Shown piece after piece: positions 8,224 to 16,888 of a DNA stretch of 64,000 bases. Source of the stretch: Acidobacteriaceae bacterium (lineage in GTDB: Bacteria > Acidobacteriota > Terriglobia > Terriglobales > Acidobacteriaceae). The position numbers and the translations under genes are program-made. Position 1 is the first letter of the stretch; the number at the start of each line of letters is the position of its first letter. The notes under the pieces were generated by a model. That model searched no databases, was not told where the DNA came from, and was given only the letters and a program-made list of their open reading frames with translations. Location: contig PMAT01000115.1 in NCBI GenBank assembly GCA_003152695.1, positions 38,384-102,383 on the forward strand, given 5' to 3'.

Positions 8224-8295
8224 CCACGGATGTTGGCGGCTGATCACGATGCGCGAGTGCCCCCGTGCTCGCGACGCCCGCGCAGGGAGTAGCGA

Positions 8296-8763
8296 ATGGA
8301 CATTGAAGCGATTCGGAAGTACTGCCTGCAATTCCCCCACACCACGGAAATCGTGCAGTGGGGAGCCGACCTGTGCTTCAAAGTGGATGGCAAGCTGTTC
8401 GTGGTGGCGGCGATGGAGATGGTGCCGCAACGGGTTTCGTTCAAGTGCACGCCCGAGAACTTTGCCGAGTTGTGCGAGCGGCCTGGAATCATTCCGGCCC
8501 CTTACATGGCGCGGGCGCAATGGGTCAGCCTCGAGCGGCTGAACGCGCTGCCTGATTCCGAGCTACGCGAAATGATTTCTGAATCCTACCGGCTGGTGTG
8601 GGAGCGCCTGCCGATGAAGAGGCGGGTGGAGCTGGAGAGCGGCGCAGCGGCGGGCACAAAGCGACCGGCAGTCCGCAAACCAAAGCCTGCCTTGCGGAAG
8701 GGAGCGGTCAAAGCCAAGTCAGCCGTCAAAGCCAAAAGTACGAAGGCGGGCCGGCGCGGATGA
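8296..8763 (+). CDS. MmcQ/YjbR-family protein with a lysine-rich tail
   Basis: A 155-aa protein. Residues 1-115 follow the MmcQ/YjbR (DUF419) fold: MDIEAIRKYCLQFPHTTE at the start, WGADLCFKVDGKLFVV, a RVSFKCTP strand, and WVSLERLNALPDSELREMI then ESYRLV. The family has a CyaY-like double-wing fold and is thought to bind DNA, but its role is unsettled. The extra C-terminal 40 residues are repetitive and basic (KPALRKGAVKAKSAVKAKS), like a histone-type DNA-binding tail. The TGA overlaps the ATG of the next gene (ATGA), so the two are translationally coupled. Confidence 0.85.
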   Translation: MDIEAIRKYCLQFPHTTEIVQWGADLCFKVDGKLFVVAAMEMVPQRVSFKCTPENFAELCERPGIIPAPYMARAQWVSLERLNALPDSELREMISESYRLVWERLPMKRRVELESGAAAGTKRPAVRKPKPALRKGAVKAKSAVKAKSTKAGRRG

Positions 8764-9320
8764 GGTGGATAGCCGGCCTGCGTCGTGCCGTCATTTTCAG
8801 CGCGATGTTTTCGTCCATCCTGACGATGCAGACGACCTCCGCCGCAGCCCAGTCAGCTTCCCCGGCAGGTGCATCGAGGGCGCCACATAGTTCGATCTCG
8901 CCGCAAACCGCCGCACTGGAGCGCGATTTCTTCGCCGCCATTCGCCAAGGGAACGCCCGGAAGTTTTTGTCGTACGTACCCGAGGAAGGTCTTCACGTTG
9001 GCCCGCAAGCCAAGCCGGTGGGCCGCGCCGAGGTCGAAGAGCAGTTGTCGCATCACCGCGATCTCTACTGCAAACTGTTCGACTCTTCCTGTATCGACGC
9101 TTCCATCAAGCTGGATGCCAGCTCGCGTGCCTGCTCGGACCGCGAGCTGCTGACGCATTCGGAAAGAGTCCGCACCGCCGCCAGCGAGACGGTTCGCAAC
9201 GGCGTGCGTCAGGCAATTCTGGTGGCTGAGGTCAAGAACAAGCGGTGCGGTGGCGCGAACCTCGTCGATTTCATCTTCAATTACGTGCACGGCGAGTGGA
9301 AGCTGTTCTCGGTGCCGTAG
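8760..9320 (+). CDS. Exported hypothetical protein, NTF2/SnoaL-like
   Basis: A 186-aa protein starting at an ATG that overlaps the stop codon of the YjbR-like gene. A signal peptide is likely (hydrophobic run around residues 8-28, with AAAQ as cleavage site). The mature part (LERDFFAAIRQGNARKFLSY, then VNYVHGEWKLFSVP-like ending FNYVHGEWKLFSVP) has the helix-then-curved-sheet rhythm of DUF4440/SnoaL-like proteins. Two Cys pairs (YCKLFDSSC, RACSDRE) suggest a periplasmic disulfide. No enzymatic residues can be named. Starting at 8598 would add 54 residues that overlap the neighbour, so that start is rejected. Confidence 0.65.
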   Translation: MRWIAGLRRAVIFSAMFSSILTMQTTSAAAQSASPAGASRAPHSSISPQTAALERDFFAAIRQGNARKFLSYVPEEGLHVGPQAKPVGRAEVEEQLSHHRDLYCKLFDSSCIDASIKLDASSRACSDRELLTHSERVRTAASETVRNGVRQAILVAEVKNKRCGGANLVDFIFNYVHGEWKLFSVP

Positions 9321-9343
9321 GCCCGGAAAATCTCTTACGCCTT

Positions 9344-9400
9344 GTCATCCCGACCGAGCCCGCTTTAGCGGGCGAGCGGAGGGACCTGCTGTTTCTTCAT
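9344..9400. repeat. Interspersed repeat A, copy 2
   Basis: GTCATCCCGACCGA, then a hairpin GCCCGCTTTAGCGGGC (9358-9373), then GCGGAGGGACCTGCTGTTTCTT. The outer parts match 667-722 closely while the central palindrome is a different sequence, so the frame is conserved and the hairpin core is exchanged. Confidence 0.6.
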
Positions 9401-9626
9401 TGGGCAGGAACGTGTTTTATCCCGCCCAAATCGGGAAACGCGTCGGAATTGCGTTGATTCCGAATTTCTCGTTTAGAGGCGTTTGTAGCCATGCAGACGA
9501 TCCGGAGGTACTTTTGGGCCATCTGCAACCGCAAAACGCTGCCTACGGGCTTGCCAGCGCGTTTAAAACGGCATTTTAGATGGCCATCATGATTGCCAAA
9601 TAGTGGTATACATGGCTGTCATATAA

Positions 9627-9656
9627 GTTAAACACTTTATAGCATGAAAGTGTAAC
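9627..9656. promoter_or_regulatory. AT-rich inverted repeat upstream of the STAS gene
   Basis: GTTAAACACTTT and AAAGTGTAAC face each other across ATAGCATG; the inner ACACTTT/AAAGTGT arms (9632-9638, 9647-9653) are perfect. It lies 120-150 bp before the STAS start in the most AT-rich part of the gap, which suits an operator or a promoter-proximal hairpin. This is inference from position and symmetry only. Confidence 0.35.
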
Positions 9657-9778
9657 ATTGGCGCTTCGGCCCGACGACGGAATTACCCGACCGGCAGCCT
9701 CTATAGCTTTTGTTAGCCTGTCGCCGGGACATCGTGATACGTTGGAAACCCAAACTTCGCCAAAGGAACCACACCGTC

Positions 9779-10159
9779 ATGATGTTGGAAACCGAAGTCT
9801 TCCAATTCGAACCCGATATCACCGGGGTCTCCTGCGCCGGCCGCTTCACCCTGGGGACGCGCCTCAGCGAAACCGAAGCGCTATTCAATTCGCTGATTCA
9901 ACAAGGCGCGCGCAAGCTGGTGCTGGACCTAACCCACGTCGAGTTTGTGGACAGTGCCGGTCTCGGGATCATCATGCATATCTTTGGAGAGATTGGTCAG
10001 CAAGGCGGGCACTTCCGGGTTGCCGGCCCCAGCGATCAGGTGAAGCGCCTGTTTGAGATCACGCACACCAAGGCCATACTGGCGATCGATCCCGACCTGG
10101 TTACCAGCGTGAAGAAGCTTCAGGCTGGCGATGCGACGGCTGCGGGTGTAACGGCGTGA
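9779..10159 (+). CDS. STAS-domain protein (anti-sigma factor antagonist type)
   Basis: A 126-aa single-domain protein of the SpoIIAA/RsbV type, which binds an anti-sigma kinase and is switched by Ser phosphorylation. The conserved segment KLVLDLTHVEFVDSAGLGII (about 48-68) contains the DSAG motif with the phospho-acceptor Ser. The C-terminal half (HFRVAGPSDQVKRLFEITH) fits the family. Start codons at 9779 and 9782 are adjacent; AAGGA lies about 12 bases upstream of the first. No partner kinase or sigma factor is encoded next to it. Confidence 0.9.
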   Translation: MMLETEVFQFEPDITGVSCAGRFTLGTRLSETEALFNSLIQQGARKLVLDLTHVEFVDSAGLGIIMHIFGEIGQQGGHFRVAGPSDQVKRLFEITHTKAILAIDPDLVTSVKKLQAGDATAAGVTA

Positions 10160-10178
10160 AGTCGGTGCGCGAGCCGGA

Positions 10179-11117
10179 TTAGTCCAATTTCAACCCGCCG
10201 GTCAGATCGCTGATCTTTTCGATGCGGTGTTCCAGGCACCATTTCTCCAGGGAATCGACCAGCGTCTCACAGGCGCAGGGGTCCCAGAAATTCACCGTGC
10301 CGACCTCGATGGCACTCGCGCCGGCCAGCAGGAATTCAATCACATCTTCAGCGGTGCTGATGCCGCCGATTCCGATGACGGGTATCTTTACCGCCTTGGC
10401 CGCTTCCCACACCATGCGCAGGGCAATCGGCTTGATGGCGGGGCCGGACAGTCCGGCGGTGACGTTGGAGATGCGCGGCTTGCGGGTTTCGGCGTCAATC
10501 GCCATGGCCACAAAGGTATTGACCAGCGAGATGGCGTCGGCCCCCGCTTCCTCAGCAGCCCGGGCTACTTCGGGAATGCTGGTCACGTTGGGCGAAAGTT
10601 TCACGATCAGCGGACGGGTAGCAATCTTCTTCACCGCGCTCACCACATCAAACAGCATCTTGGGGTCGCTGCCAAAGCTGATTCCGCCGCACTTGGTGTT
10701 GGGACAGGAAACGTTGAGCTCATAAGCGGCGATGCCCGCGCCGTCGTTGAGCATACGCACCACGTCTTCGTACTCCTCCTGCGAATGCCCAAAGACGTTG
10801 CAGAAGAAAACGATGTTCTTGATGTTGTTCAGAAGCGGCAGCTTCTCTTCCAGAAAGGCCCGCACCCCAACATTCTGCAGTCCGATGGCATTGAGCATGC
10901 CGGCAGCGGTTTCAAACAGCCGCGGCGGCGGATTGCCTGCCATCGGCTCGCGGGAAAGTCCCTTCACCACGAACCCGCCCAGACGGTCAAGCGTGACCAC
11001 GTCCTCAAATTCCACGCCATAGCCAAAACTTCCACTGGCGGCCATGACCGGGTTCTTGAGCGTAATTCCCGCAACGTTGACGCTCATATCTAGCGCGGGC
11101 TTCGGAGCAGGACTCAC
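10179..11117 (-). CDS. pyrD: Dihydroorotate dehydrogenase, class 1 catalytic subunit
   Basis: Oxidises dihydroorotate to orotate in pyrimidine synthesis, with FMN as cofactor. The 312-aa product has the class 1 landmarks: LKNPVMAASGSFGYG at the FMN site, GFVVKGLS, NAIGLQNVG, the active-site segment LNVSCPNTKCGG with its Cys, PLIVKLSPNV and the phosphate-binding IGIGGISTAEDVIEF. It resembles the PyrDB (1B) type, but no pyrK is adjacent. The GTG at 11117 is chosen because GGAGG lies seven bases upstream; a GTG at 11150 would overlap the preceding gene, and an ATG lies at 11087. It follows the giant glycosyltransferase gene by 13 bp. Confidence 0.95.
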   Translation of the reverse strand: MSPAPKPALDMSVNVAGITLKNPVMAASGSFGYGVEFEDVVTLDRLGGFVVKGLSREPMAGNPPPRLFETAAGMLNAIGLQNVGVRAFLEEKLPLLNNIKNIVFFCNVFGHSQEEYEDVVRMLNDGAGIAAYELNVSCPNTKCGGISFGSDPKMLFDVVSAVKKIATRPLIVKLSPNVTSIPEVARAAEEAGADAISLVNTFVAMAIDAETRKPRISNVTAGLSGPAIKPIALRMVWEAAKAVKIPVIGIGGISTAEDVIEFLLAGASAIEVGTVNFWDPCACETLVDSLEKWCLEHRIEKISDLTGGLKLD

Positions 11118-11130
11118 CAGTTGGCCTCCA

Positions 11131-14100
11131 TCAATGCGCCTCTCTTTCACGGCCTACGGTAATGGGCTGTCTCACACTGGCAGTGCGCTCCAGTTTGTCC
11201 CAGGCAAAGCTGCCGCCTTCCATAGCGCGCTTGAGGGTCTTGAGGAGCACCAGGGAAAACAGTTGGCGGTAAGCGAAACGTTGCAGCCAGACGTGGCCCA
11301 GCAAGAGGAAGTCGCGTTTTCCGCCGGGCTGTTGCCGCTCCAGCGTAAAGGCGATGGCCGAGGCGATGAAATCAATCACCATGAACAATGCGAAGTACAC
11401 CACCAACTTGTGGAAATCGGCCGGATTCGCCGACTCGGGATGCCGGTACTTGTCGACGAAGTAGATGGCGGAGCCGGCGACGAACATGATGTCGATGAAC
11501 GGCGAGACCAAGGGCAGCAGGACCTGGAAGATGACCATGTTGGGTATCGCGACCCAGCCGAGAGCTCCTTTTTGCTTCACCGCCGCGCGGTGCTTCCACA
11601 CCGACTGCATGATGCCGAAGGACCAGCGGAAACGTTGCCGCATCAGCCCGCGCGCCTTGGTTGGCGCCTCAGTGTAGGCCAGCGCGCGGTCCTCGTAATT
11701 GACCCAATAGCCCGCCTGCAGAAGCGCCATAGTGAGATCGGCATCCTCGGCGACGGTGTCGTGCTGATAACCGCCGGCGGCGCGAACCGGCGCGGTGCGC
11801 CATGCGCCAATGGCCCCGGGGACCACACTCACGGCGTTGAGCGTGTTTAGCGCGCGCCGTTCAAAGTTCTGGCTGGTGATGTATTCCAATGCCTGCCAGC
11901 GGGTCCACAGATTGACGCGATTGCCGACTTTGGCATTGCCCGCCATGGCCGCCACCCGCGGATTACTGAAGTGCGGCACCAGTTTCGAGATCGCGTCGGG
12001 CGCGACCAGGGTGTCGGCGTCGATACCGACAAACAGCTCTTCCGTCACTTGCTCCAATCCGAAGTTCAGCGCGTCCGCTTTGCCGGAGTTTGGCTTGGTC
12101 AACACCATGACCCGGCCGGCCGCGATCTCATTCTGGAAGGCGGTGCGCGTGACCTCCAGAGTCGCGTCCGTGGAACCATCGTCGATGACAATCACGCGAA
12201 GGTTCTTGTAATCGGAATCCAGGACCGAACCGACGGTGCGCTCGATGACCTTTGCCTCATTGTAGGCGGGGATGAGCACGGCCACCGCTGGCTGGTAGCT
12301 GGGATCGAAGTTGCTCTTGCGCCGATGGAAGCGGTCGAAGATGGCCAGAGTCCCGACCAGCACCAAGCGCCCGCTCATCAGCACGTCGCCCACGAAGAAA
12401 ACGAAAATGATGAACGAGGAGATGACTCCGAACATGCCGAAGGTAAGTCCGTCGACCCAGGCGGCCCAGCGTTCATTGGTCGAAATGGGAGGCATGACTT
12501 CAGCGCGTGTCTTGCCCAACAGATTGGAAACCGGAACGATCTCGTAACCCCGGGCCCTCAGGCCGTCGATCATCATGCCCAGCGCCTTGACGGTCTGGCT
12601 GCGGTTACCACCGCCATCGTGCAACAGGATGATGTTTCCACAGCTGAGATTGGCGGGCTGACAGGGCGGCAGGTTGGCCAACACGTCGGCCACAATGTCA
12701 TCTGCGGAGCGCCGCGGATTATCGTGCCAGTCGTTGGGGTCGATCTTGTCTCCCACCGTGATAAAGCCCATGTCCTGCGAGAGCTCCAGGGGGCGGACCT
12801 GGTCGGCGGTATCCGGCTCCTGGTCAATCGAATAGGGCGGACGGAAGAGCACGGGCTTGACTCCCAGCTTGCCTTCGAACAACCGCTCGGTGAGATTCAG
12901 TTCCACCTCGAAGTAGCGCTTGGAAATGTTGCTGATATCGGGATGGGTGAAGGTGTGGTTCCCGATTTCGTGGCCTTCCTGGTAAATGCGCTTGGCAATG
13001 CCGGGATACTTTTCAACTTCCAGCCCGATGAGGAAGAAGGTGGCCTTGACGTTTTTTTCTTTCAGTACGTCGAGAATCTTGGGAGTCCAGGTCGGGTCGG
13101 GGCCGTCGTCGAAGGTGATGGCAACCTTCTTTTGCGAGGTCCCGCCGTACATGTCAACTTCGTACGGCGAAGGCATGGTCTTAAAAACTTCGTCGCTGAC
13201 CAGGTTGGTGTCGGGATCCACCTTGATCGTGCGCTCGCCCGAGGCCGGACGTGAAGTGATGCGCAGGACTTCGCCTTGCCCTTCGATGTCCACATCCTGG
13301 CCAGGTGGAACAGTGCTCAGCTTGGCCGGCGCATTGGCCTCGAATGGCCGGTCCCACACCGCCCACAGAGAGCGGTCTTCCGAACCGAGCCTCCATAATG
13401 CGAAGGTGTTGATGCCCAACGAGTGCGCCGCCCGCATCTGGTTGAGCACCGTTACCCCATCGAGAAACCACACGTCGTGGCGAACATTGCTGTCGTCAAG
13501 ATAAGCAAAGTGTGGGTTCATGGCGTCGTCATCGAAGTTCACGTCGGTCTCGGCGTCCTCGGCTTCCAGCCATGCGTCCTGCGCCGAGACGGTGTGCACG
13601 GCGGCGGGCGGCGTGCCTTTCTTTTGGCCCTTTCGCATCGCCCAGTCGTAGCCGTAATTGCCGACTGCGCAAATGATTTTTTCCTTAGGGATGACCTTGA
13701 GGGCGTCCTGCAGGTTCTTCACGAACCAGTCCTGCCCGGCGACTGGGCCGGAATCGCCGCCGGGATAGTGCTGGTCATAGTTCATCAGGATCAAGCCATC
13801 CGAGACCTGCGCGATGGCGGGATAGTCGAATGTCTTGTCGTTGACCGGTACGGCGATATATAGCTTCAGGCCTTTAGCGTGGAGATCGTCGTAGAGTTCC
13901 TGCACCAGCGCGTGGTAGTCGCCGCGTGAGCTTTCGGGAAAGGCTTCAATGTCGAGCGTGAGGCCTTTGTACTGGTCGGTGGCCAGGAAACTCATGAGCT
14001 CGCTGCGGAAGCGCTGGCGTGCCGCAGGATCGGCCATGAACTTCGCGGTAATATCGGGTTGCCACTCGTTGCGGATGGGATCGAAGTTGTTGACCAGCGG

Positions 14101-14625
14101 CAGGACCTCGGTTTGCGCCTTCTCGCCCTTGAGGAATGGCATCACTCTTTCGTCCACCGAACGGGGTTTGCCCTTGTTGTCCATCAGGTCGTACAGAGTG
14201 TTCAGTTCGGTGACCGCTTGCAGCCGGCCGTCCGCGGTCAGGACATGCATCCATTCGGGAAATAACAGATCGATCTGCGGGTAGTACTCTTTCAGCGAGG
14301 CGAAGCTGGCCGCGTCCCACTGCACATAGAACGCTCCACGAATGCCTTCGTCGGAGTTCAGTACCACCTGCGACGCGGGCCGTTTGGTATTGCGGTGCGT
14401 ATTCTGCCGCCGTGGCGGCTTGCGCTTCTGGTTCTCTTTAAGTGCGTGGTAAGGCTTCTTCACTCCAGGGAGGAGCACCCCCGGAACGGACGATCCACGG
14501 ATGATGGTCGCGACAAAAAACACCACCAGCACCGTGACTACAATCACGCTGGTATCGAGCACCAAGCGTAAACGCCGCCAGCGCTTGCGATCGGGATCGA
14601 AGAAAATCGGTTTCGACTTAGGCAT
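11131..14625 (-). CDS. Trifunctional GH18-like / polysaccharide deacetylase / GT2 membrane protein
   Basis: A 1164-aa fusion. Residues about 22-45 are a membrane anchor. About 95-440 resemble a GH18-type (chitinase/YaaH-like) hydrolase module (PQIDLLFPEWMHVL, GLTLDIEAFPESS, GLILMNYDQHYPGG). About 498-700 are a NodB/CE4 deacetylase: AITFDDGPDPTW with the metal Asp pair, HEIGNHTFTHPD, and RPPYS. About 775-1010 are a GT2 processive synthase (VAVLIPAYNEAKVI, DDGSTDAT, DADT, AEDADL, QRFRWSFG), followed by C-terminal transmembrane helices. The domains fit synthesis, N-deacetylation and trimming or binding of a beta-GlcNAc-type exopolysaccharide, as in Pga/Ica systems. An ATG at 14625 is preferred to 14658. 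The polymer is inferred. Confidence 0.9.
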   Translation of the reverse strand: MPKSKPIFFDPDRKRWRRLRLVLDTSVIVVTVLVVFFVATIIRGSSVPGVLLPGVKKPYHALKENQKRKPPRRQNTHRNTKRPASQVVLNSDEGIRGAFYVQWDAASFASLKEYYPQIDLLFPEWMHVLTADGRLQAVTELNTLYDLMDNKGKPRSVDERVMPFLKGEKAQTEVLPLVNNFDPIRNEWQPDITAKFMADPAARQRFRSELMSFLATDQYKGLTLDIEAFPESSRGDYHALVQELYDDLHAKGLKLYIAVPVNDKTFDYPAIAQVSDGLILMNYDQHYPGGDSGPVAGQDWFVKNLQDALKVIPKEKIICAVGNYGYDWAMRKGQKKGTPPAAVHTVSAQDAWLEAEDAETDVNFDDDAMNPHFAYLDDSNVRHDVWFLDGVTVLNQMRAAHSLGINTFALWRLGSEDRSLWAVWDRPFEANAPAKLSTVPPGQDVDIEGQGEVLRITSRPASGERTIKVDPDTNLVSDEVFKTMPSPYEVDMYGGTSQKKVAITFDDGPDPTWTPKILDVLKEKNVKATFFLIGLEVEKYPGIAKRIYQEGHEIGNHTFTHPDISNISKRYFEVELNLTERLFEGKLGVKPVLFRPPYSIDQEPDTADQVRPLELSQDMGFITVGDKIDPNDWHDNPRRSADDIVADVLANLPPCQPANLSCGNIILLHDGGGNRSQTVKALGMMIDGLRARGYEIVPVSNLLGKTRAEVMPPISTNERWAAWVDGLTFGMFGVISSFIIFVFFVGDVLMSGRLVLVGTLAIFDRFHRRKSNFDPSYQPAVAVLIPAYNEAKVIERTVGSVLDSDYKNLRVIVIDDGSTDATLEVTRTAFQNEIAAGRVMVLTKPNSGKADALNFGLEQVTEELFVGIDADTLVAPDAISKLVPHFSNPRVAAMAGNAKVGNRVNLWTRWQALEYITSQNFERRALNTLNAVSVVPGAIGAWRTAPVRAAGGYQHDTVAEDADLTMALLQAGYWVNYEDRALAYTEAPTKARGLMRQRFRWSFGIMQSVWKHRAAVKQKGALGWVAIPNMVIFQVLLPLVSPFIDIMFVAGSAIYFVDKYRHPESANPADFHKLVVYFALFMVIDFIASAIAFTLERQQPGGKRDFLLLGHVWLQRFAYRQLFSLVLLKTLKRAMEGGSFAWDKLERTASVRQPITVGREREAH

Positions 14626-14665
14626 TCGGAGCCAATTTATCGTAGCAGCAGTTAGCACTTAGTCG

Positions 14666-14709
14666 TTAGCATTTGGCATTTTAGTTAAGCCACTCCGGCC
14701 AAATGCTAA
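14666..14709. repeat. 12-bp inverted repeat between divergent genes
   Basis: TTAGCATTTGGC (14666-14677) pairs exactly with GCCAAATGCTAA (14698-14709) over a 20-nt loop. It lies in the gap between the fusion synthase (minus) and the GT39-like gene (plus), where both promoters must be. It may be a regulatory site or one of the short repeats common in this genome. Confidence 0.45.
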
Positions 14710-14810
14710 GCGCCAAAGGCTAATTGCTATCTGCAAGCTGTTATATTCGCCACGTGCTGGAACCGGAGCGCAACTCGCTGGGGAGAACGGATCGGCACCC
14801 GTTCTGGAAC

Positions 14811-16184
14811 ATGCTGCGGGAGTCTGGGAAGTACTTCCTGCTGGTTACCCTGGCGGCTCTTGCGCTGCGGCTTTTCCTCTACCTTAGATTCCCGCACGTG
14901 ACCGGCGATTCGCTGGTTTACGGGGACATCGCCAAGAACTGGATTCAGCACGGCATCTACGGCCTGACTCACGCCGAGGGGCCGCGGCCTACCTGGATTC
15001 GCCTGCCCGGCTATCCCGCGTTTCTGGCCGTCTGCTTTGCGCTATTTGGAAGCGAGCATTACAACGCCGTCCTGCTGGTGCAAATCGTCATTGACGTGGC
15101 GGGCTGTTTCGTCATCGCCGACCTGGCGCGCAGAACGGTGTCGCCCCGCGCTGCGCGGATCGCATTTCTTCTGGCTGCGCTGTGTCCCTTTACCGCCAAC
15201 TACACGGTGGCTCCGCTGGCTGAGACGCTAAGCATCTTCTTCACTGCGGTGGCCCTCGATTGCGCCGTCGCCGCGTTCCAGGCCTCGGAGGAGGGGCTTA
15301 TCCGCTGGTCTGCTTGGATGGAATGCGCCTTCGCGGTTGCGGCGGGAATCTTGCTTCGCCCCGACGGTGGCATTTTGCTGGTGGCGCTGGGCCTGTTCCT
15401 CCTGTGGCGGATGTGGCAAAGGCTTGCGGAGCGCACGCGCCTGTTCTGGGCGGGCGCGCTGGTGCTGGCGGTTTCGCTGGCTCCCCTGGCGCCGTGGACG
15501 GCGAGAAACTGGCGCGACTTCCACCGCTTCCAACCTCTGGCCCCACGTTACGCCAGCGATCCCGACGAGTTTGTTCCCTCTGGTTTCGACCAGTGGATGC
15601 GAACCTGGGTGGTGGATTACGTTTCCACGGAGGAAGTTTACTGGCAGGTCCCGGGCGATGACGTTACTTTGCAGGACCTGCCCTCGCGGGCCTTCGACAG
15701 CGCCCCGGAGCGCGAGACGACGCAAGCGATCTTCAACGATTACGCCAAGACGCACGTGGTCGATCCCGAGCTTAACGCCCGCTTTGCGGAAGTGGCCAAC
15801 GAGCGCATACAGCGAGCGCCATTTCGCTATTACGTCTGGCTGCCCGCGTTGCGCATCGCCGACATGTGGCTGCGCCCGCGCACCGAAATGCTGCCGCTCA
15901 ACACGCGCTGGTGGGAGTACGCCAACGACCGTGAGAGCAGCGTCCTGGCTGCGCTTTGGGGCGTGCTCAACCTGCTGTTCCTGTTCGCAGCAGCGATGGG
16001 AGTCATGCGCGGGCCGAGGCCTCGTTATCTCGTGCTCATGTTGTTGTTCGTGCTGCTGCGCTCGGCGTTCATGGGGACCATGGAGAACCCCGAGCCGCGT
16101 TACACGCTGGAATGTTTTCCGGTAGTGCTGGTGCTGGGCGGGGTATGGATGTCGGGGATCAAGCGAAGAAGAGTCCTAAGGTGA
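14811..16184 (+). CDS. GT39/ArnT-like polytopic glycosyltransferase
   Basis: A membrane protein of about 457 aa. The first helix (YFLLVTLAALALRLFLYL) is followed by an exposed loop with the acidic motif GDSLVYGDIAKNW, the place of the catalytic Asp in protein O-mannosyl/ArnT-type transferases that use a polyprenyl-phosphate sugar. Nine or more hydrophobic segments follow, then a periplasmic loop (560-750 bp into the gene) and a C-terminal helix pair with ENPEPRYTLECFPV, typical of the family end. The acceptor is unknown. The start is uncertain: in-frame GTG 14754 and TTG 14724 exist, but ATG 14811 places helix 1 at the expected distance. Confidence 0.8.
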   Translation: MLRESGKYFLLVTLAALALRLFLYLRFPHVTGDSLVYGDIAKNWIQHGIYGLTHAEGPRPTWIRLPGYPAFLAVCFALFGSEHYNAVLLVQIVIDVAGCFVIADLARRTVSPRAARIAFLLAALCPFTANYTVAPLAETLSIFFTAVALDCAVAAFQASEEGLIRWSAWMECAFAVAAGILLRPDGGILLVALGLFLLWRMWQRLAERTRLFWAGALVLAVSLAPLAPWTARNWRDFHRFQPLAPRYASDPDEFVPSGFDQWMRTWVVDYVSTEEVYWQVPGDDVTLQDLPSRAFDSAPERETTQAIFNDYAKTHVVDPELNARFAEVANERIQRAPFRYYVWLPALRIADMWLRPRTEMLPLNTRWWEYANDRESSVLAALWGVLNLLFLFAAAMGVMRGPRPRYLVLMLLFVLLRSAFMGTMENPEPRYTLECFPVVLVLGGVWMSGIKRRRVLR

Positions 16185-16215
16185 TGAAGCTGTGACCAGA
16201 ATGTTCTTGGGTGCC

Positions 16216-16248
16216 CCATCCTTTCGCCCGCCTTTGGCGAAAGGGTGG
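16216..16248. terminator. Hairpin between convergent genes
   Basis: CCTTTCGCC (16220-16228) and GGCGAAAGG (16236-16244) pair perfectly over a 7-nt loop, and three or four further pairs extend the stem outward. It lies between the GT39-like gene and the convergent lipoprotein gene, without a clear T-tract, so it may serve as a two-way terminator or be a repeat. Confidence 0.5.
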
Positions 16249-16333
16249 AGACGGATTCACTACATCCCGCTCCTGTTTGTCCCGCGACTAGTCCGTGGGG
16301 AGGATTACTAGCGAGTTGGCGATTTATCAACAC

Positions 16334-16789
16334 CTATTCGGATGTCATGCTTTCGGAAGCGGCCTCGCAGTGTTCTTGAAGGTGGCTGTAGATAGTCTCG
16401 GACGCTTCGGGCGAGTCCCCTACAATCAGGGTCACTTCATTGCGAAATATGTTCGTAATGCCGCCTTGCAAGCAAAAGGTGCTTTCATGCGGGTTGTTCC
16501 AGATAATCTTTGCAACCGTGAGGTTGTCTCCATCTAACACGAGTATTTTTTTAGACGCTCCGTTTCGCTCGAGGTGTGCGTACACTCTGGTGTAATCCGA
16601 CGCTAGGCCAACTCCATGGAAGGTTTCTACGGTATAGAAAACTCCGGTCACAGGCGATTTGAACGTTTCCACCCTATTGGGGTTTGCACACCCTGAAACA
16701 AGCAAGACCGACGCAAGCACAGCGGCAGAAAAGAGATGCTTCTTCGTTGTAAACACAAGGAAACGGAGAACTCTTGGGCCTTCGAGCAT
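16334..16789 (-). CDS. Small lipoprotein of unknown function
   Basis: About 151 aa. The N-terminus is basic, followed by HLFSAAVLASVLLVSGC, a lipobox with the acylated Cys at about residue 34. The mature part (SPVTGVFYTVETFHGVGLA, then RVYAHLERNG, ILVLDGDNLTVAKIIW) has strand-rich character and no recognised domain. The reading frame extends to 16858, but the ATG at 16789 gives the normal signal-peptide length. The base composition is less GC-rich than its neighbours. It is a single gene between the GT39-like gene and panC. Confidence 0.65.
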   Translation of the reverse strand: MLEGPRVLRFLVFTTKKHLFSAAVLASVLLVSGCANPNRVETFKSPVTGVFYTVETFHGVGLASDYTRVYAHLERNGASKKILVLDGDNLTVAKIIWNNPHESTFCLQGGITNIFRNEVTLIVGDSPEASETIYSHLQEHCEAASESMTSE

Positions 16790-16888
16790 GTCGTGATTAT
16801 AAGACCGTTGGCTGGGGTACAAGGGATAGTTGGCGTGAACAGGCCATCTCGCACCCAATCCGGATCAACGACGCTCGGCATCCGTTAT

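Larger units (their letters stand above)
9321..9778. other. Intergenic region with a repeat and an AT-rich inverted repeat
   Basis: These 458 bp hold repeat A copy 2 (9344-9400) and, from about 9560, an AT-rich stretch with a near-perfect inverted repeat (9627-9656) that may control the STAS gene downstream. No supported gene was found; the longest frames are short and lack ribosome-binding sites. Confidence 0.5.

Noticed and set aside
11971-13254. Plus-strand open frame of 427 codons
   Set aside because: It is antisense to the deacetylase and GT2 parts of the fusion, with no motif or start signal.
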